Position numbers and translations under genes: made by a program. A stretch of DNA of 64,000 nt from Brachyspira alvinipulli ATCC 51933 (lineage in GTDB: Bacteria > Spirochaetota > Brachyspiria > Brachyspirales > Brachyspiraceae), in the NCBI RefSeq assembly GCF_000518245.1, contig NZ_KI912402.1, forward strand, positions 488,544-552,543, read 5' to 3'. Below, one piece after another: positions 37,376 through 46,745 of the stretch (position 1 is the first letter of the stretch; every line of letters starts with the position of its first letter). The notes under the pieces were generated by a model. It saw only the letters and a program-made list of their open reading frames with translations, searched no databases and was not told where the DNA came from.

Positions 37376-39154
37376 ATGGATGATAAAGTTCGCATAGCAA
37401 ATGAAGCAAGATTTACCATAGTTCAAACAACAGATGTTCATAGTATGATATTTCCTTATAATTTTATGAAAGATAAAGAAGAAAATACATCTATAGCTCA
37501 TGTTTATAATTATGTGAAACAACTGAGAAATGATGGCAAAACAGTATTGTTATTAGATGATGGTGATTTTTTACAGGGACAGCCTGCAGTTTATTATTAT
37601 AATTTTGTTGCAACTAATGAAACTCATATATGGTCTGAGATTTTAAATTATATGGAATATGATGCTGTAGTTTTGGGAAATCACGATATAGAGGCTGGTC
37701 ATAATGTATATGATAAGATAAATAAAGAAGTAAAAGCTCCATTATTAGCAGCAAATTTAATTTATGAAAATACTAAAGAACCATATTTTAAACCTTATAC
37801 TATAGTTGAAAAAAGTGGTGTAAAAATAGCCATACTTGGGCTTATAGAACCTGCAATAGAAAGACAACTTCCAAAAGTTCTGTATTATGGATTAGAAACA
37901 GAGGATATGGTTGAATCTGCTAGGAAATGGATTAAGGTTATAAAGGAAAAAGAAAAGCCTGATATGATAATAGGTTTATTTCATTCTGGAGCTAATCATA
38001 CAGAAGATAAAGAAAAATATAAAAATGAAAATGCAAGTCAGTTAGTAGCTGAAGAAGTTGATGGATTTGATTTAATATTAGTAGGACATGATCATCAAGG
38101 CTGGACAGGACTTGGTTATGATGAAATATCAAAAAAGAAAACTAAAGAAGTAAAAAATTCAAATGGTAAAACTATACCTATATTTGGAGGAGTTAATGCA
38201 GCAAGGTATATAGTTTCTATAGATGTAATTGTGAAATATAATGAAGAAAATATAGTTTGCGATATACAATTTGATGGAATTTTATTAGAGCCTTCTTCAT
38301 TTGAAGCAGATAAAGATTTTTTAAATAAATTTTCTAATGCTAATACAAATATAAAAAAATGGGTCAATAGAGATATAGGTAAATTGAATACAAAATTAGT
38401 ATCAGATGAGGCTTTATTTGGAGACAGTTATTTTTTAAGTTTTATACATAAGATGCAATTTGAAATATCTAAAGAAGAGCTTGGAGAAGATATAGATATT
38501 TCTTTTGCTGCTCCTTTAAGTAAAGATGCTGTTTTGGATAACGGTGCTGTAAAGTTAAAAGATATGTTCAGCCTATATCCATGTGAAAATTTTTTCTATA
38601 TTATGAAGCTTACTGGAAAACAGATAAAAGATTTTATGGAATATTCTTATGGCAGATGGTTTAATACTATGACAAATATTAATGATCATTTAATAGCTTT
38701 TAAAAAAGATATTGATGGAAAATTAATATTTAATAAAAGATATAATTCTTATGATACTTTAACACCAATATATAATTATGAAAGTATTGCAGGATTAAAT
38801 TATATTGTTGATGTTACAAAGCCTTATGGAAATAAAGTCTATATAGAAGAGTTAACTGATGGAAGAAATTTTGAATTGGATAAAGAATATAAAGTTGGTA
38901 TTAATTCCTATAGAGGAAGTGGCGGAGGATATCATCTTATTAAAGGTGCGGGCATAGATTTGAAAACATTACAAAATATGGAATTAGTATTAAAATCTAC
39001 TGATAAAGATTTGAGGTATTATATTATAAGTTGGTTTGAAAAACAAGATTCTGCTGTAACAGTTGAGAAGCTTAATAATTGGAAAGTTGTTCCTGAGGAC
39101 TATCTTCATGCTGGAATGAAGAAGGATTATCCTCTAATATATCCAGAAATATAA
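37376..39154 (+). CDS. 5'-nucleotidase / 2',3'-cyclic phosphodiesterase family protein, no signal peptide
   Basis: Two-domain nucleotidase of the UshA/YfkN family, 592 residues. Metal ligands: TTDVHSMIFPYNF, LLDDGDFLQGQP, GNHDIEAGH, GLFHSGANH and GHDHQG. The C-terminal domain has the NSYRGSGGGYHLI substrate loop (around 520). Family members are normally exported, but this one starts MDDKVRIANEARFTIVQTTD with no signal sequence, so it should be cytosolic. An upstream start encoding a signal peptide is not present in frame. No strong ribosome binding site (AGAGG about 10 bases upstream). Confidence 0.9.
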   Translation: MDDKVRIANEARFTIVQTTDVHSMIFPYNFMKDKEENTSIAHVYNYVKQLRNDGKTVLLLDDGDFLQGQPAVYYYNFVATNETHIWSEILNYMEYDAVVLGNHDIEAGHNVYDKINKEVKAPLLAANLIYENTKEPYFKPYTIVEKSGVKIAILGLIEPAIERQLPKVLYYGLETEDMVESARKWIKVIKEKEKPDMIIGLFHSGANHTEDKEKYKNENASQLVAEEVDGFDLILVGHDHQGWTGLGYDEISKKKTKEVKNSNGKTIPIFGGVNAARYIVSIDVIVKYNEENIVCDIQFDGILLEPSSFEADKDFLNKFSNANTNIKKWVNRDIGKLNTKLVSDEALFGDSYFLSFIHKMQFEISKEELGEDIDISFAAPLSKDAVLDNGAVKLKDMFSLYPCENFFYIMKLTGKQIKDFMEYSYGRWFNTMTNINDHLIAFKKDIDGKLIFNKRYNSYDTLTPIYNYESIAGLNYIVDVTKPYGNKVYIEELTDGRNFELDKEYKVGINSYRGSGGGYHLIKGAGIDLKTLQNMELVLKSTDKDLRYYIISWFEKQDSAVTVEKLNNWKVVPEDYLHAGMKKDYPLIYPEI

Positions 39155-39158
39155 TTCT

Positions 39159-40589
39159 TTATGCATTAGATTTTTTATGTATAAAGTATGCTATAAATGC
39201 AAAAGCCAAATATGCAGCAGAAGTTATAACAGCAGTAATAAAGTTATCCCAAGTTGAACCCACTGCCAAAACAGTATTGAGTATTGGAACTATTAAAAGT
39301 CCTGTTACTGACATTAAAGAAAAACCCAAAGAGAATTCTGTTAATGCTGGGCTTTTGTATTCAGGATCGCATATTTTTAAAAGAGTCATACCGGTTATTA
39401 ATACTCCAGTTAAAGTACCCCAAGAAATTATTGCCCTTTCAAAAGCATAGTCATTTTTAAATAGCATATTACTAAGTGTGAATACTATAATATAAGTTAC
39501 TATAAATCCAATTACGCACATAACTATTATAGGTGCTATATAGTATATTATTGCTTTAATAGGAAGGCTTGTTATTGCTGATACTATGGCAAAGTCGCTT
39601 AATGTACCTATTATTTTAGCCTTTACTTTAGCATCCACCATCCATGATAATTTAAGTTTTTTTATAATCATATTTAAAGCAAACATTATTATCATAGAAT
39701 ATGTCCATACTGGAAGAACATCCAAACCGGCTATTCCTGCTTTTTTTATGAAGTTTAAAACTATATAAGCCAAACCGCATACAGCAAATATTACAGCCAA
39801 ATGAAATGTTATAGTTTCTATTGAACTGCTTAAAAAAGTTTCTCTTCCTAAACTTGATTGCTTGCTTATATCATTATTGTAGCCAACTTCCATACTTCTG
39901 TCTATTTTATTTATATTGGAATTATCATCGCTGGTGTTTTCTATTTTTTTAATAACATTAGTTTTATTTGTTCTTACGGCTATATTTATAAATATAATAC
40001 CGAATATCATTCCTCCTACAAGTCCTATTGTAGCAGTAGTCAAAGCAACCCCTTGTGCTATTTCCCATTGAGGTATTCCAAATCCTTCGAGTAATTTTCC
40101 AGTAGCAGCAGCTAGTCCATGACCTCCGGCAAAACCGGCTGAAAGTTCATAACCGAAAGTTCTGTATATATCCATTTCCGGACTAATTTTTGTAAATAAT
40201 ATATTAGTTGCATATCCTATAGCTGATTGTGCCATGCTTGCACATTGGAATATACCGAATGCAATTAATACTTTAGTTGGATATAAAGATTTAATAGTTT
40301 TAGTCTCATTTAAAAACATTCCCAAAGGAATGGCAGCAAATATTGGTATAGACAATATGCCAGGTAAAAGAGAATATGTTTTTATCCATTCTGATGATAT
40401 AGAAAAACTTGAAAACCTTCCTAAAATTTCAGGAGAAATTAAAAGTCCTACAAATCCTCCTATTACAGATGCTGGAAGATATAATGATTGAAATAATTTA
40501 ACTTTAGCCCTTAAAATTACTCCGATTAAAAGTAAAACAGAAAGTAATGATAATGACTGAAGTAATTCAGTTAATAATTGCGATGTCAT
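39159..40589 (-). CDS. gltS: Sodium/glutamate symporter
   Basis: Inner-membrane Na+/glutamate symporter of the ESS family, 476 residues. LYLPASVIGGFVGLL in the first repeat and GGHGLAAATG with VALTTATIGLVGG form the re-entrant loop region. The second repeat has AIISWGTLTGVLITGMTLLKICDP. It is longer than the roughly 400-residue prototype because of a polar central loop (about 205-260, rich in Asn and Asp). Convergent with the nucleotidase gene, 4 bases between stops. Confidence 0.92.
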   Translation of the reverse strand: MTSQLLTELLQSLSLLSVLLLIGVILRAKVKLFQSLYLPASVIGGFVGLLISPEILGRFSSFSISSEWIKTYSLLPGILSIPIFAAIPLGMFLNETKTIKSLYPTKVLIAFGIFQCASMAQSAIGYATNILFTKISPEMDIYRTFGYELSAGFAGGHGLAAATGKLLEGFGIPQWEIAQGVALTTATIGLVGGMIFGIIFINIAVRTNKTNVIKKIENTSDDNSNINKIDRSMEVGYNNDISKQSSLGRETFLSSSIETITFHLAVIFAVCGLAYIVLNFIKKAGIAGLDVLPVWTYSMIIMFALNMIIKKLKLSWMVDAKVKAKIIGTLSDFAIVSAITSLPIKAIIYYIAPIIVMCVIGFIVTYIIVFTLSNMLFKNDYAFERAIISWGTLTGVLITGMTLLKICDPEYKSPALTEFSLGFSLMSVTGLLIVPILNTVLAVGSTWDNFITAVITSAAYLAFAFIAYFIHKKSNA

Positions 40590-40604
40590 ATTATTTCCTT
40601 AAAA

Positions 40605-41432
40605 TTAATTGTTTTTATTTTCTATAGAGTTTTTATCAATTTTATTGCTTTTATCTTTTATAATTTCTTCTCTTTCTTCTATTTTTATGGTATCTCCGTA
40701 AAATTTTGGCGGACGGTTTAATAATATATCAACAAACATTAATGCTCTTGCCCCTAATTCTCTTGGGAACTGTCTTATTCTGTATAGCTTTCTTACATTA
40801 TGAGCATTATAAGCTATAGCGTTTATTTTTTTCTGTCTTGCTATTAATATTGCTCTTTCATTATGAAAAGGCTGAGAAACTATAGTAAAATTACTAAGTT
40901 CAAAGACTTTATTTGCTCTTATTATTGAGTCTCTGGTTCTAAATCCTGCAAAATCTAAAAATATATGTTTTTTGTCTACTCCTAATCTTATTAAGTCTAA
41001 ACGCATTTGTCTAGGTTCATTGTAAGATCTGTATCTGTTGTCACCGCTTACTAATATAAATTTAACCTTTCCGCTTTTGTAAAGTTCATAAGCAGCATCC
41101 ATTCTAAACTTGAAATACATATTAATTTGTCCATTATAAAGATACTTACTTGTACCCAATACTAAAGCTACATCATTATATGGTATTTCTTCTAAAGACG
41201 AATATATATATTTTCTTGAGTATATGGAAACCGATAAATACGATACAAGCATAAATATTGCAGATATTATAATAATTTCAGGCATTAATATAAATGCAGA
41301 TATAAATATAAATATTATATAAGAAAATAATTTATATAGAAGATTTTTATTTTGTATATTTTTTTTAACTATTTTATAATTATCTTTTATTCTTAGTATT
41401 TTTTTATTGTATCTATTCTTTAATATATTCAT
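40605..41432 (-). CDS. SanA/YdcF-like DUF218 protein
   Basis: 275 residues with two hydrophobic segments near the N-terminus (about 36-70), then a DUF218 domain: DVALVLGTSKYLYNGQINMYFKFRMDAAYELYKSGKV, LVSGDNRYRSYNEP, DFAGFRTRDSIIRANKVF and VSQPFHNERAILIARQKKI. This arrangement matches SanA, an inner-membrane protein linked to envelope barrier function in enterobacteria. AGGA lies 6 bases before the ATG. It lies upstream of gltS on the same strand (15-base gap) and has a near-consensus promoter. Confidence 0.88.
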   Translation of the reverse strand: MNILKNRYNKKILRIKDNYKIVKKNIQNKNLLYKLFSYIIFIFISAFILMPEIIIISAIFMLVSYLSVSIYSRKYIYSSLEEIPYNDVALVLGTSKYLYNGQINMYFKFRMDAAYELYKSGKVKFILVSGDNRYRSYNEPRQMRLDLIRLGVDKKHIFLDFAGFRTRDSIIRANKVFELSNFTIVSQPFHNERAILIARQKKINAIAYNAHNVRKLYRIRQFPRELGARALMFVDILLNRPPKFYGDTIKIEEREEIIKDKSNKIDKNSIENKNN

Positions 41433-41458
41433 AAATCCTACATTCGTATTGTAGCAAT

Positions 41459-41486
41459 AGTATACTAAAATAATTTATATTGTCAA
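41459..41486 (-). promoter_or_regulatory. Promoter of the sanA-like gene and gltS
   Basis: Minus strand TTGACA (complement of 41481-41486), 16 bases, TATACT (complement of 41459-41464). Divergent from the ilv promoter. Confidence 0.75.
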
Positions 41487-41529
41487 TTGTTATTACTTTT
41501 AAAAGTTAAGAAAAAATTTATTTTAAGTA

Positions 41530-41557
41530 TTGCAATATTATGTAAAAATATTATAAT
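41530..41557 (+). promoter_or_regulatory. Promoter of the ilv-leu leader and operon
   Basis: TTGCAA (41530-41535), 16 bases, TATAAT (41552-41557). Transcription should begin near 41564, about 20 bases before the leader peptide ATG, leaving a leader RNA of about 300 bases before ilvB. Confidence 0.75.
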
Positions 41558-41584
41558 ATTAGCAAATAAAAAAGGAGAATGATT

Positions 41585-41737
41585 ATGTCCTACGTTGCAA
41601 AAACAGGCATGTATTCAGTATTTGATAATTCAAATACTTTCTGTGTAAATAATAATTCTAAAAAATCTAATTTTTCTGCAATCAATAATATTAATATTCT
41701 CATCCTCCTATCTATTATTCTCAATATTCTGTTATAA
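41585..41737 (+). CDS. ilv-leu leader peptide (attenuator), 50 aa
   Basis: A short gene not previously marked, between the ilv promoter and ilvB. ATG 41585 has AAAGGAG 7 bases upstream, as good as any gene here. It reads 50 codons to TAA at 41735-41737. Residues 33-50 are INNINILILLSIILNILL: 7 Ile and 6 Leu in 18, exactly the end products of the operon that follows. This is how attenuation leaders look (ilvL, leuL): ribosome stalling at Ile or Leu codons changes folding of the downstream RNA. No Val codon lies in the run. A small membrane peptide is the alternative, but position and codon content favour a leader. Confidence 0.8.
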   Translation: MSYVAKTGMYSVFDNSNTFCVNNNSKKSNFSAINNINILILLSIILNILL

Positions 41738-41777
41738 TTTAATCTAATATATCAATAATTATACATTTATAACTACA

Positions 41778-41814
41778 ATAGAAATTTTAATTATAAATTT
41801 CTATAAGTAGAAAT
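41778..41814 (+). promoter_or_regulatory. Mutually exclusive stems between leader peptide and ilvB
   Basis: Segment B (41795-41804) can pair perfectly with A (41778-41787, ten pairs) or, over seven pairs, with C (41808-41814), since A and C both hold TAGAAAT. Only one stem can form at a time. No T-run follows, so the switch may act on translation or on a factor-dependent stop rather than as a simple intrinsic terminator. Confidence 0.55.
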
Positions 41815-41866
41815 ATTAAAAAATAAATTTAAGAAGGTTATAAAATTAATTTTAAAGGAGTTTGTA

Positions 41867-43540
41867 ATGAAGTTGAATGGTTCTGAAATAATAATGGAAG
41901 TTTTAATAGAACAGAACATAGATACTGTATTTGGTTATCCGGGCGGTGCTGCTTTATTTATATACGATGCTATTTATAAATATAGAGATAAAATAAAACA
42001 TATAATGCCTGTTGATGAAGTAGGTGCCTGTCATGCTGCTGACGGATATGCAAGAGCAAGCGGTAAAACAGGAGTTGTAATAGCTACAAGCGGACCAGGA
42101 GCTACTAATTTAGTAACACCTTTGGCAACAGCATATATGGATAGTGTTCCTTTAATTGCAATAACTGCTAATGTTCCTGAAAGTTTAATAGGTAAAGATT
42201 CATTCCAAGAGGTTTATATAGCTGGAATAACAATGCCTATAACTAAACATAATTTTGTAGTTAGAAAAATGGAAGATTTAGCTGATACATTAAGAAAAGC
42301 TTTTATGATAGCTAATACCGGAAGAAAAGGACCTGTTTTAATAGATATACCTAAGAATTTTACTTTTGCAGAAACAGAATTTGTATCAAGAAAAAAATTT
42401 GAACCTAAAAAAATTGGTATAACATCAGAAGATGAAAAAACAATAGAAGAAGTAGCAAAATTAATAAATGAATCTAAAAGACCTATAATATATTTCGGCG
42501 GAGGAGCAAAAGATTCCAGTGATAAATTAAGAGACTTTATGATTAATTCTAATATACCTTCTGTTCATACTTTGATGGGAGCTGGTGTATTGGGATATAA
42601 AGAAAAACTAAATATAGGACTTTTGGGAATGCATGGTTCTGTTACTGCTAATAAAGTAATGAATGAAGCAGATTTAATATTGGCTGTTGGAACTAGATTC
42701 AGCGATAGAGTAGCTTTGAATACTTCAAAATTCGGAGGTACTGCTAAGAAAGTTCATATAGATATTGACAGGAGCGAAATAAATAAAAATGTTCATGTTG
42801 ATTATAGTATAATAGGCGACTTAAATTATGTTTTGGATAGATTTAAAAAATTGGTAAAAAGAGTAAAAGATGATGAATGGGTAGAATATTTATCAGAATT
42901 AAGAGCTAAAGAGATGAAAGAAGATTCTGACAGAAATATAAAAAAAGAGGCTATTTATCCAAGCAAGGTTATGAATGTAATAGGAGAAAAAACCAAAGAT
43001 GAAGCTATATATGTTACAGATGTAGGACAGCATCAAATGTGGGCAGTTCAGTATATAAGACATATTAAACCTAGAAGTTTTATAACTAGCGGAGGTTTGG
43101 GTACTATGGGATTTGGATATGCTGCTGCTTTAGGTTCTCAGATTGCCAATCCAAATAGAAAGGTAATACATATAACAGGAGACGGATCTTTCTATATGAA
43201 TTTAAATGAGGTAGCTACTGCTGTAGAATATCAATTACCTGTAATAACAATTATATTAAATAATAGTACATTGGGTATGGTTAGACAATGGCAGACTATA
43301 TTTTATGATAAAAGATATTCAAGTACAGATATAAATAAGAAAATGGATTATGTTAAAGTTGCTGAAGGTTTTGGGGCTAAAGGTTTTAGATGTGAAACTA
43401 TAAAAGAATTTGAAAATGCTTTTGAAGAGGCTTTGAAATGCAAATGTCCAGTATGGATAGAATGTGTTATAGATAAAGATTTAAAAGTTTTACCTATGAT
43501 TCCAGCCGGCGGTACTATAGATGATATAATAGTAGATTAA
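41867..43540 (+). CDS. ilvB: Acetolactate synthase large subunit
   Basis: ThDP enzyme making acetolactate or acetohydroxybutyrate for Val/Leu/Ile. Residues: [15 protein letters not shown] with [20 protein letters not shown] (catalytic Glu), [39 protein letters not shown], and the ThDP/Mg motif [37 protein letters not shown]. 557 aa is the usual length for the anabolic, small-subunit-regulated type. AAAGGAG lies 6 bases before the ATG. First structural gene of the operon; ilvN follows in 18 bases. Confidence 0.97.
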   Translation: [557 protein letters not shown]

Positions 43541-43558
43541 TAATTACAGGAGTAAAAG

Positions 43559-44086
43559 ATGAACAGCAAACAAAGAAGAGTTTTAGTTTTATTTGTAGAT
43601 AATAGTTCAGGTGTATTAAATAGAATAACTTTATTATTCAGTCAAAAAGGATTTAATATAGAAACAATAACTTGTTCTGTAACATGTGTACCAAGCATAT
43701 CAAGAATGACTATAGTAACAGAAGGGGATGATTCTCATATAACACATATTATGAAACAAGCTTCAAAACTGATAGAGGTTCATTCTGTACATTTGATAGA
43801 TCATTTAAATAGCATAATAAGAGATTTGTTATTAGTAAAGATAGAAATTAATGATGCTAATAAACGTAAAGCATGCGATATAACTAATGCACATAACGGA
43901 CTTATACTTGATATAGGAAATAAAAGCATGATAGTTGAAATTACAGCTTCTGCATCTGTAATAGACGGATATTTAGAATCATTAAAGGATTTTAATATTT
44001 TAGAACTTTCAAGAACAGGCGTAACATCTATACAGCTTGGAGATGCAGTTCCTGATATGAATATAATAAATAATTTTGAATTTTAA
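43559..44086 (+). CDS. ilvN: Acetolactate synthase small (regulatory) subunit
   Basis: 175 residues with an N-terminal ACT domain (about 6-80): VLFVDNSSGVLNRITLLFSQKGFNIETITC, with the Gly and Asn of the valine-binding site. The C-terminal domain has the LVKIEIND start and SIIEITG-like MIVEITASASVIDGYLESL. It confers feedback inhibition on IlvB. Sometimes named ilvH. Confidence 0.95.
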   Translation: MNSKQRRVLVLFVDNSSGVLNRITLLFSQKGFNIETITCSVTCVPSISRMTIVTEGDDSHITHIMKQASKLIEVHSVHLIDHLNSIIRDLLLVKIEINDANKRKACDITNAHNGLILDIGNKSMIVEITASASVIDGYLESLKDFNILELSRTGVTSIQLGDAVPDMNIINNFEF

Positions 44087-44102
44087 ATATATTAAAAAAT
44101 AA

Positions 44103-45113
<1,011 letters not shown>

Positions 45114-45182
45114 TTATTATACATTTTGTAATCCAAAGCATCTTTTAAGTAAATGATGTTTAATTATAAAAGGGTTTTAACA

Positions 45183-46679
45183 ATGAGAAAGATTAAGATT
45201 TTTGATACTACTTTAAGAGATGGAGAACAATCTCCTGGTTGTACTATGAATTTGGCTGAAAAATTAGAGATGGCAGCTGAATTAGATAAATTGGGTGTTG
45301 ATGTTATAGAAGCAGGATTTGCTATATGTTCTGATGATGACTTCAATGCTATAAGAGAAGTAAGTAAAGTTGTAGAGAATGCTAAATTAGCAAGTTTGGC
45401 AAGATGCAATAAAAAGGATATAGACAGAGCTTATGAAGCACTTACTGAGGCAAAACATCCTATGCTTCATACTTTTATAGCTACAAGCGATATACATTTA
45501 AAGCACAAATTAGAGATGACTAGAGAGCAGGTATTAGAAATAATAAAAGAATCTGTTTCTTATGCTAAAACAAAATTTGATTTTATAGAGTTTTCTGCTG
45601 AAGATGCTTCAAGAAGCGATAGAGAATTTTTAGCCAAAGCATATTCTGTTGCAATAGAGAATGGTGCTACTACAATAAATGTTCCTGATACTGTTGGATA
45701 TACTACTCCATTAGAAATGGCAGATTTGATAAAGTATTTAAAAGAGAATGTTAAAGGTATAGAAAATGTTGATATATCCGTGCATTGTCATGATGATTTA
45801 GGACTTGGCACTGCTAACTCTTTGTCTGCTGTTTTGGCTGGAGCTACTCAGGTGGAATGTACTATTAATGGCATAGGTGAGCGTGCAGGAAATGCTAGTT
45901 TGGAAGAAATAGTAATGGGCATTAAAACTAGAAAAGATTTTTATAATGCTTATACTGATATTAATACTAAACGTATTTATAAAATTTCTAAATTATTATC
46001 TACAATTTCTGGTATGGTAGTTGCTCCTAATAAAGCTATAGTAGGTGCTAATGCTTTTGCTCATGAGGCAGGAATACATCAACATGGCGTATTGAAAGAA
46101 CGTTCTACTTATGAGATTATGAATGTTGAAGATATAGGAATACCTCAAAATAAAATGGTATTAGGTAAACATTCCGGTAAGCATGCTTTCAAAGATAGAA
46201 TTGAATCTTTGGGATATGATATAGATGATAAGGCTTTGGAAGATGCATTTGTAAAATTCAAAAATTTGGCTGATAAAAAGAAAATAGTTACTGATACTGA
46301 TATTGAAGCATTGTTAATAGGAAATACTAGTGTAGAAAATCCTATGTATACTTTAAAAAGTTTTATGGTTAATGATAGTGATTCTATATCTTCTTTTGCT
46401 TCCGTATCTATACTTGATAATAAAGAAAATGTTGTGGAAGGCATAGGAAAAGGAAACGGACCTATTGATGCTGCATTCGGTGCTATTGATACTGTTACAT
46501 CTAATAGAGCTAAATTGGTAAATTATAGTATTAATGCTATCACTGAAGGTGAGGATGCTTTGGGAGAAGTTATTGTAAGATTAGCTTCTGATGATAAAAC
46601 TGTAATCGGCAGAGCTGTCAGTACAGATATTATTGAGGCTAGCTTAATGGCTTATATTAATGGTTTGAATAAATTATAA
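45183..46679 (+). CDS. leuA: 2-isopropylmalate synthase
   Basis: Condenses acetyl-CoA with 2-oxoisovalerate, the first leucine-specific step. TIM barrel: IFDTTLRDGEQSPGCTMN, HTFIATSDIHLKHKL, SVHCHDDLGLGTANSLSAVLAGA (metal HxH) and GIGERAGNASLEE. A linker with HQHGVLKERSTYEIM and GKHSGKHAF follows, then the C-terminal LeuA dimer/regulatory domain (about 380-498). I use ATG 45183 with AAAAGGG upstream; in-frame ATGs at 45153/45156 lack a site and add ten residues outside the family. Citramalate synthase is less likely given leuCDB downstream. Confidence 0.94.
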   Translation: MRKIKIFDTTLRDGEQSPGCTMNLAEKLEMAAELDKLGVDVIEAGFAICSDDDFNAIREVSKVVENAKLASLARCNKKDIDRAYEALTEAKHPMLHTFIATSDIHLKHKLEMTREQVLEIIKESVSYAKTKFDFIEFSAEDASRSDREFLAKAYSVAIENGATTINVPDTVGYTTPLEMADLIKYLKENVKGIENVDISVHCHDDLGLGTANSLSAVLAGATQVECTINGIGERAGNASLEEIVMGIKTRKDFYNAYTDINTKRIYKISKLLSTISGMVVAPNKAIVGANAFAHEAGIHQHGVLKERSTYEIMNVEDIGIPQNKMVLGKHSGKHAFKDRIESLGYDIDDKALEDAFVKFKNLADKKKIVTDTDIEALLIGNTSVENPMYTLKSFMVNDSDSISSFASVSILDNKENVVEGIGKGNGPIDAAFGAIDTVTSNRAKLVNYSINAITEGEDALGEVIVRLASDDKTVIGRAVSTDIIEASLMAYINGLNKL

Positions 46680-46690
46680 TAATTATTTAT

Positions 46691-46713
46691 AAGAGGCTTT
46701 ATATAAGCCTCTT
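46691..46713 (+). terminator. Hairpin between leuA and leuC
   Basis: AAGAGGCTT (46691-46699) and AAGCCTCTT (46705-46713) are perfect complements, 5-base loop, followed by a broken T-tract (TACTATTTTT). It may attenuate transcription or stabilise RNA ends, dividing ilvBNC-leuA from leuCDB. Confidence 0.65.
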
Positions 46714-46745
46714 TACTATTTTTAAATTAATTTAAGGATATGGAT

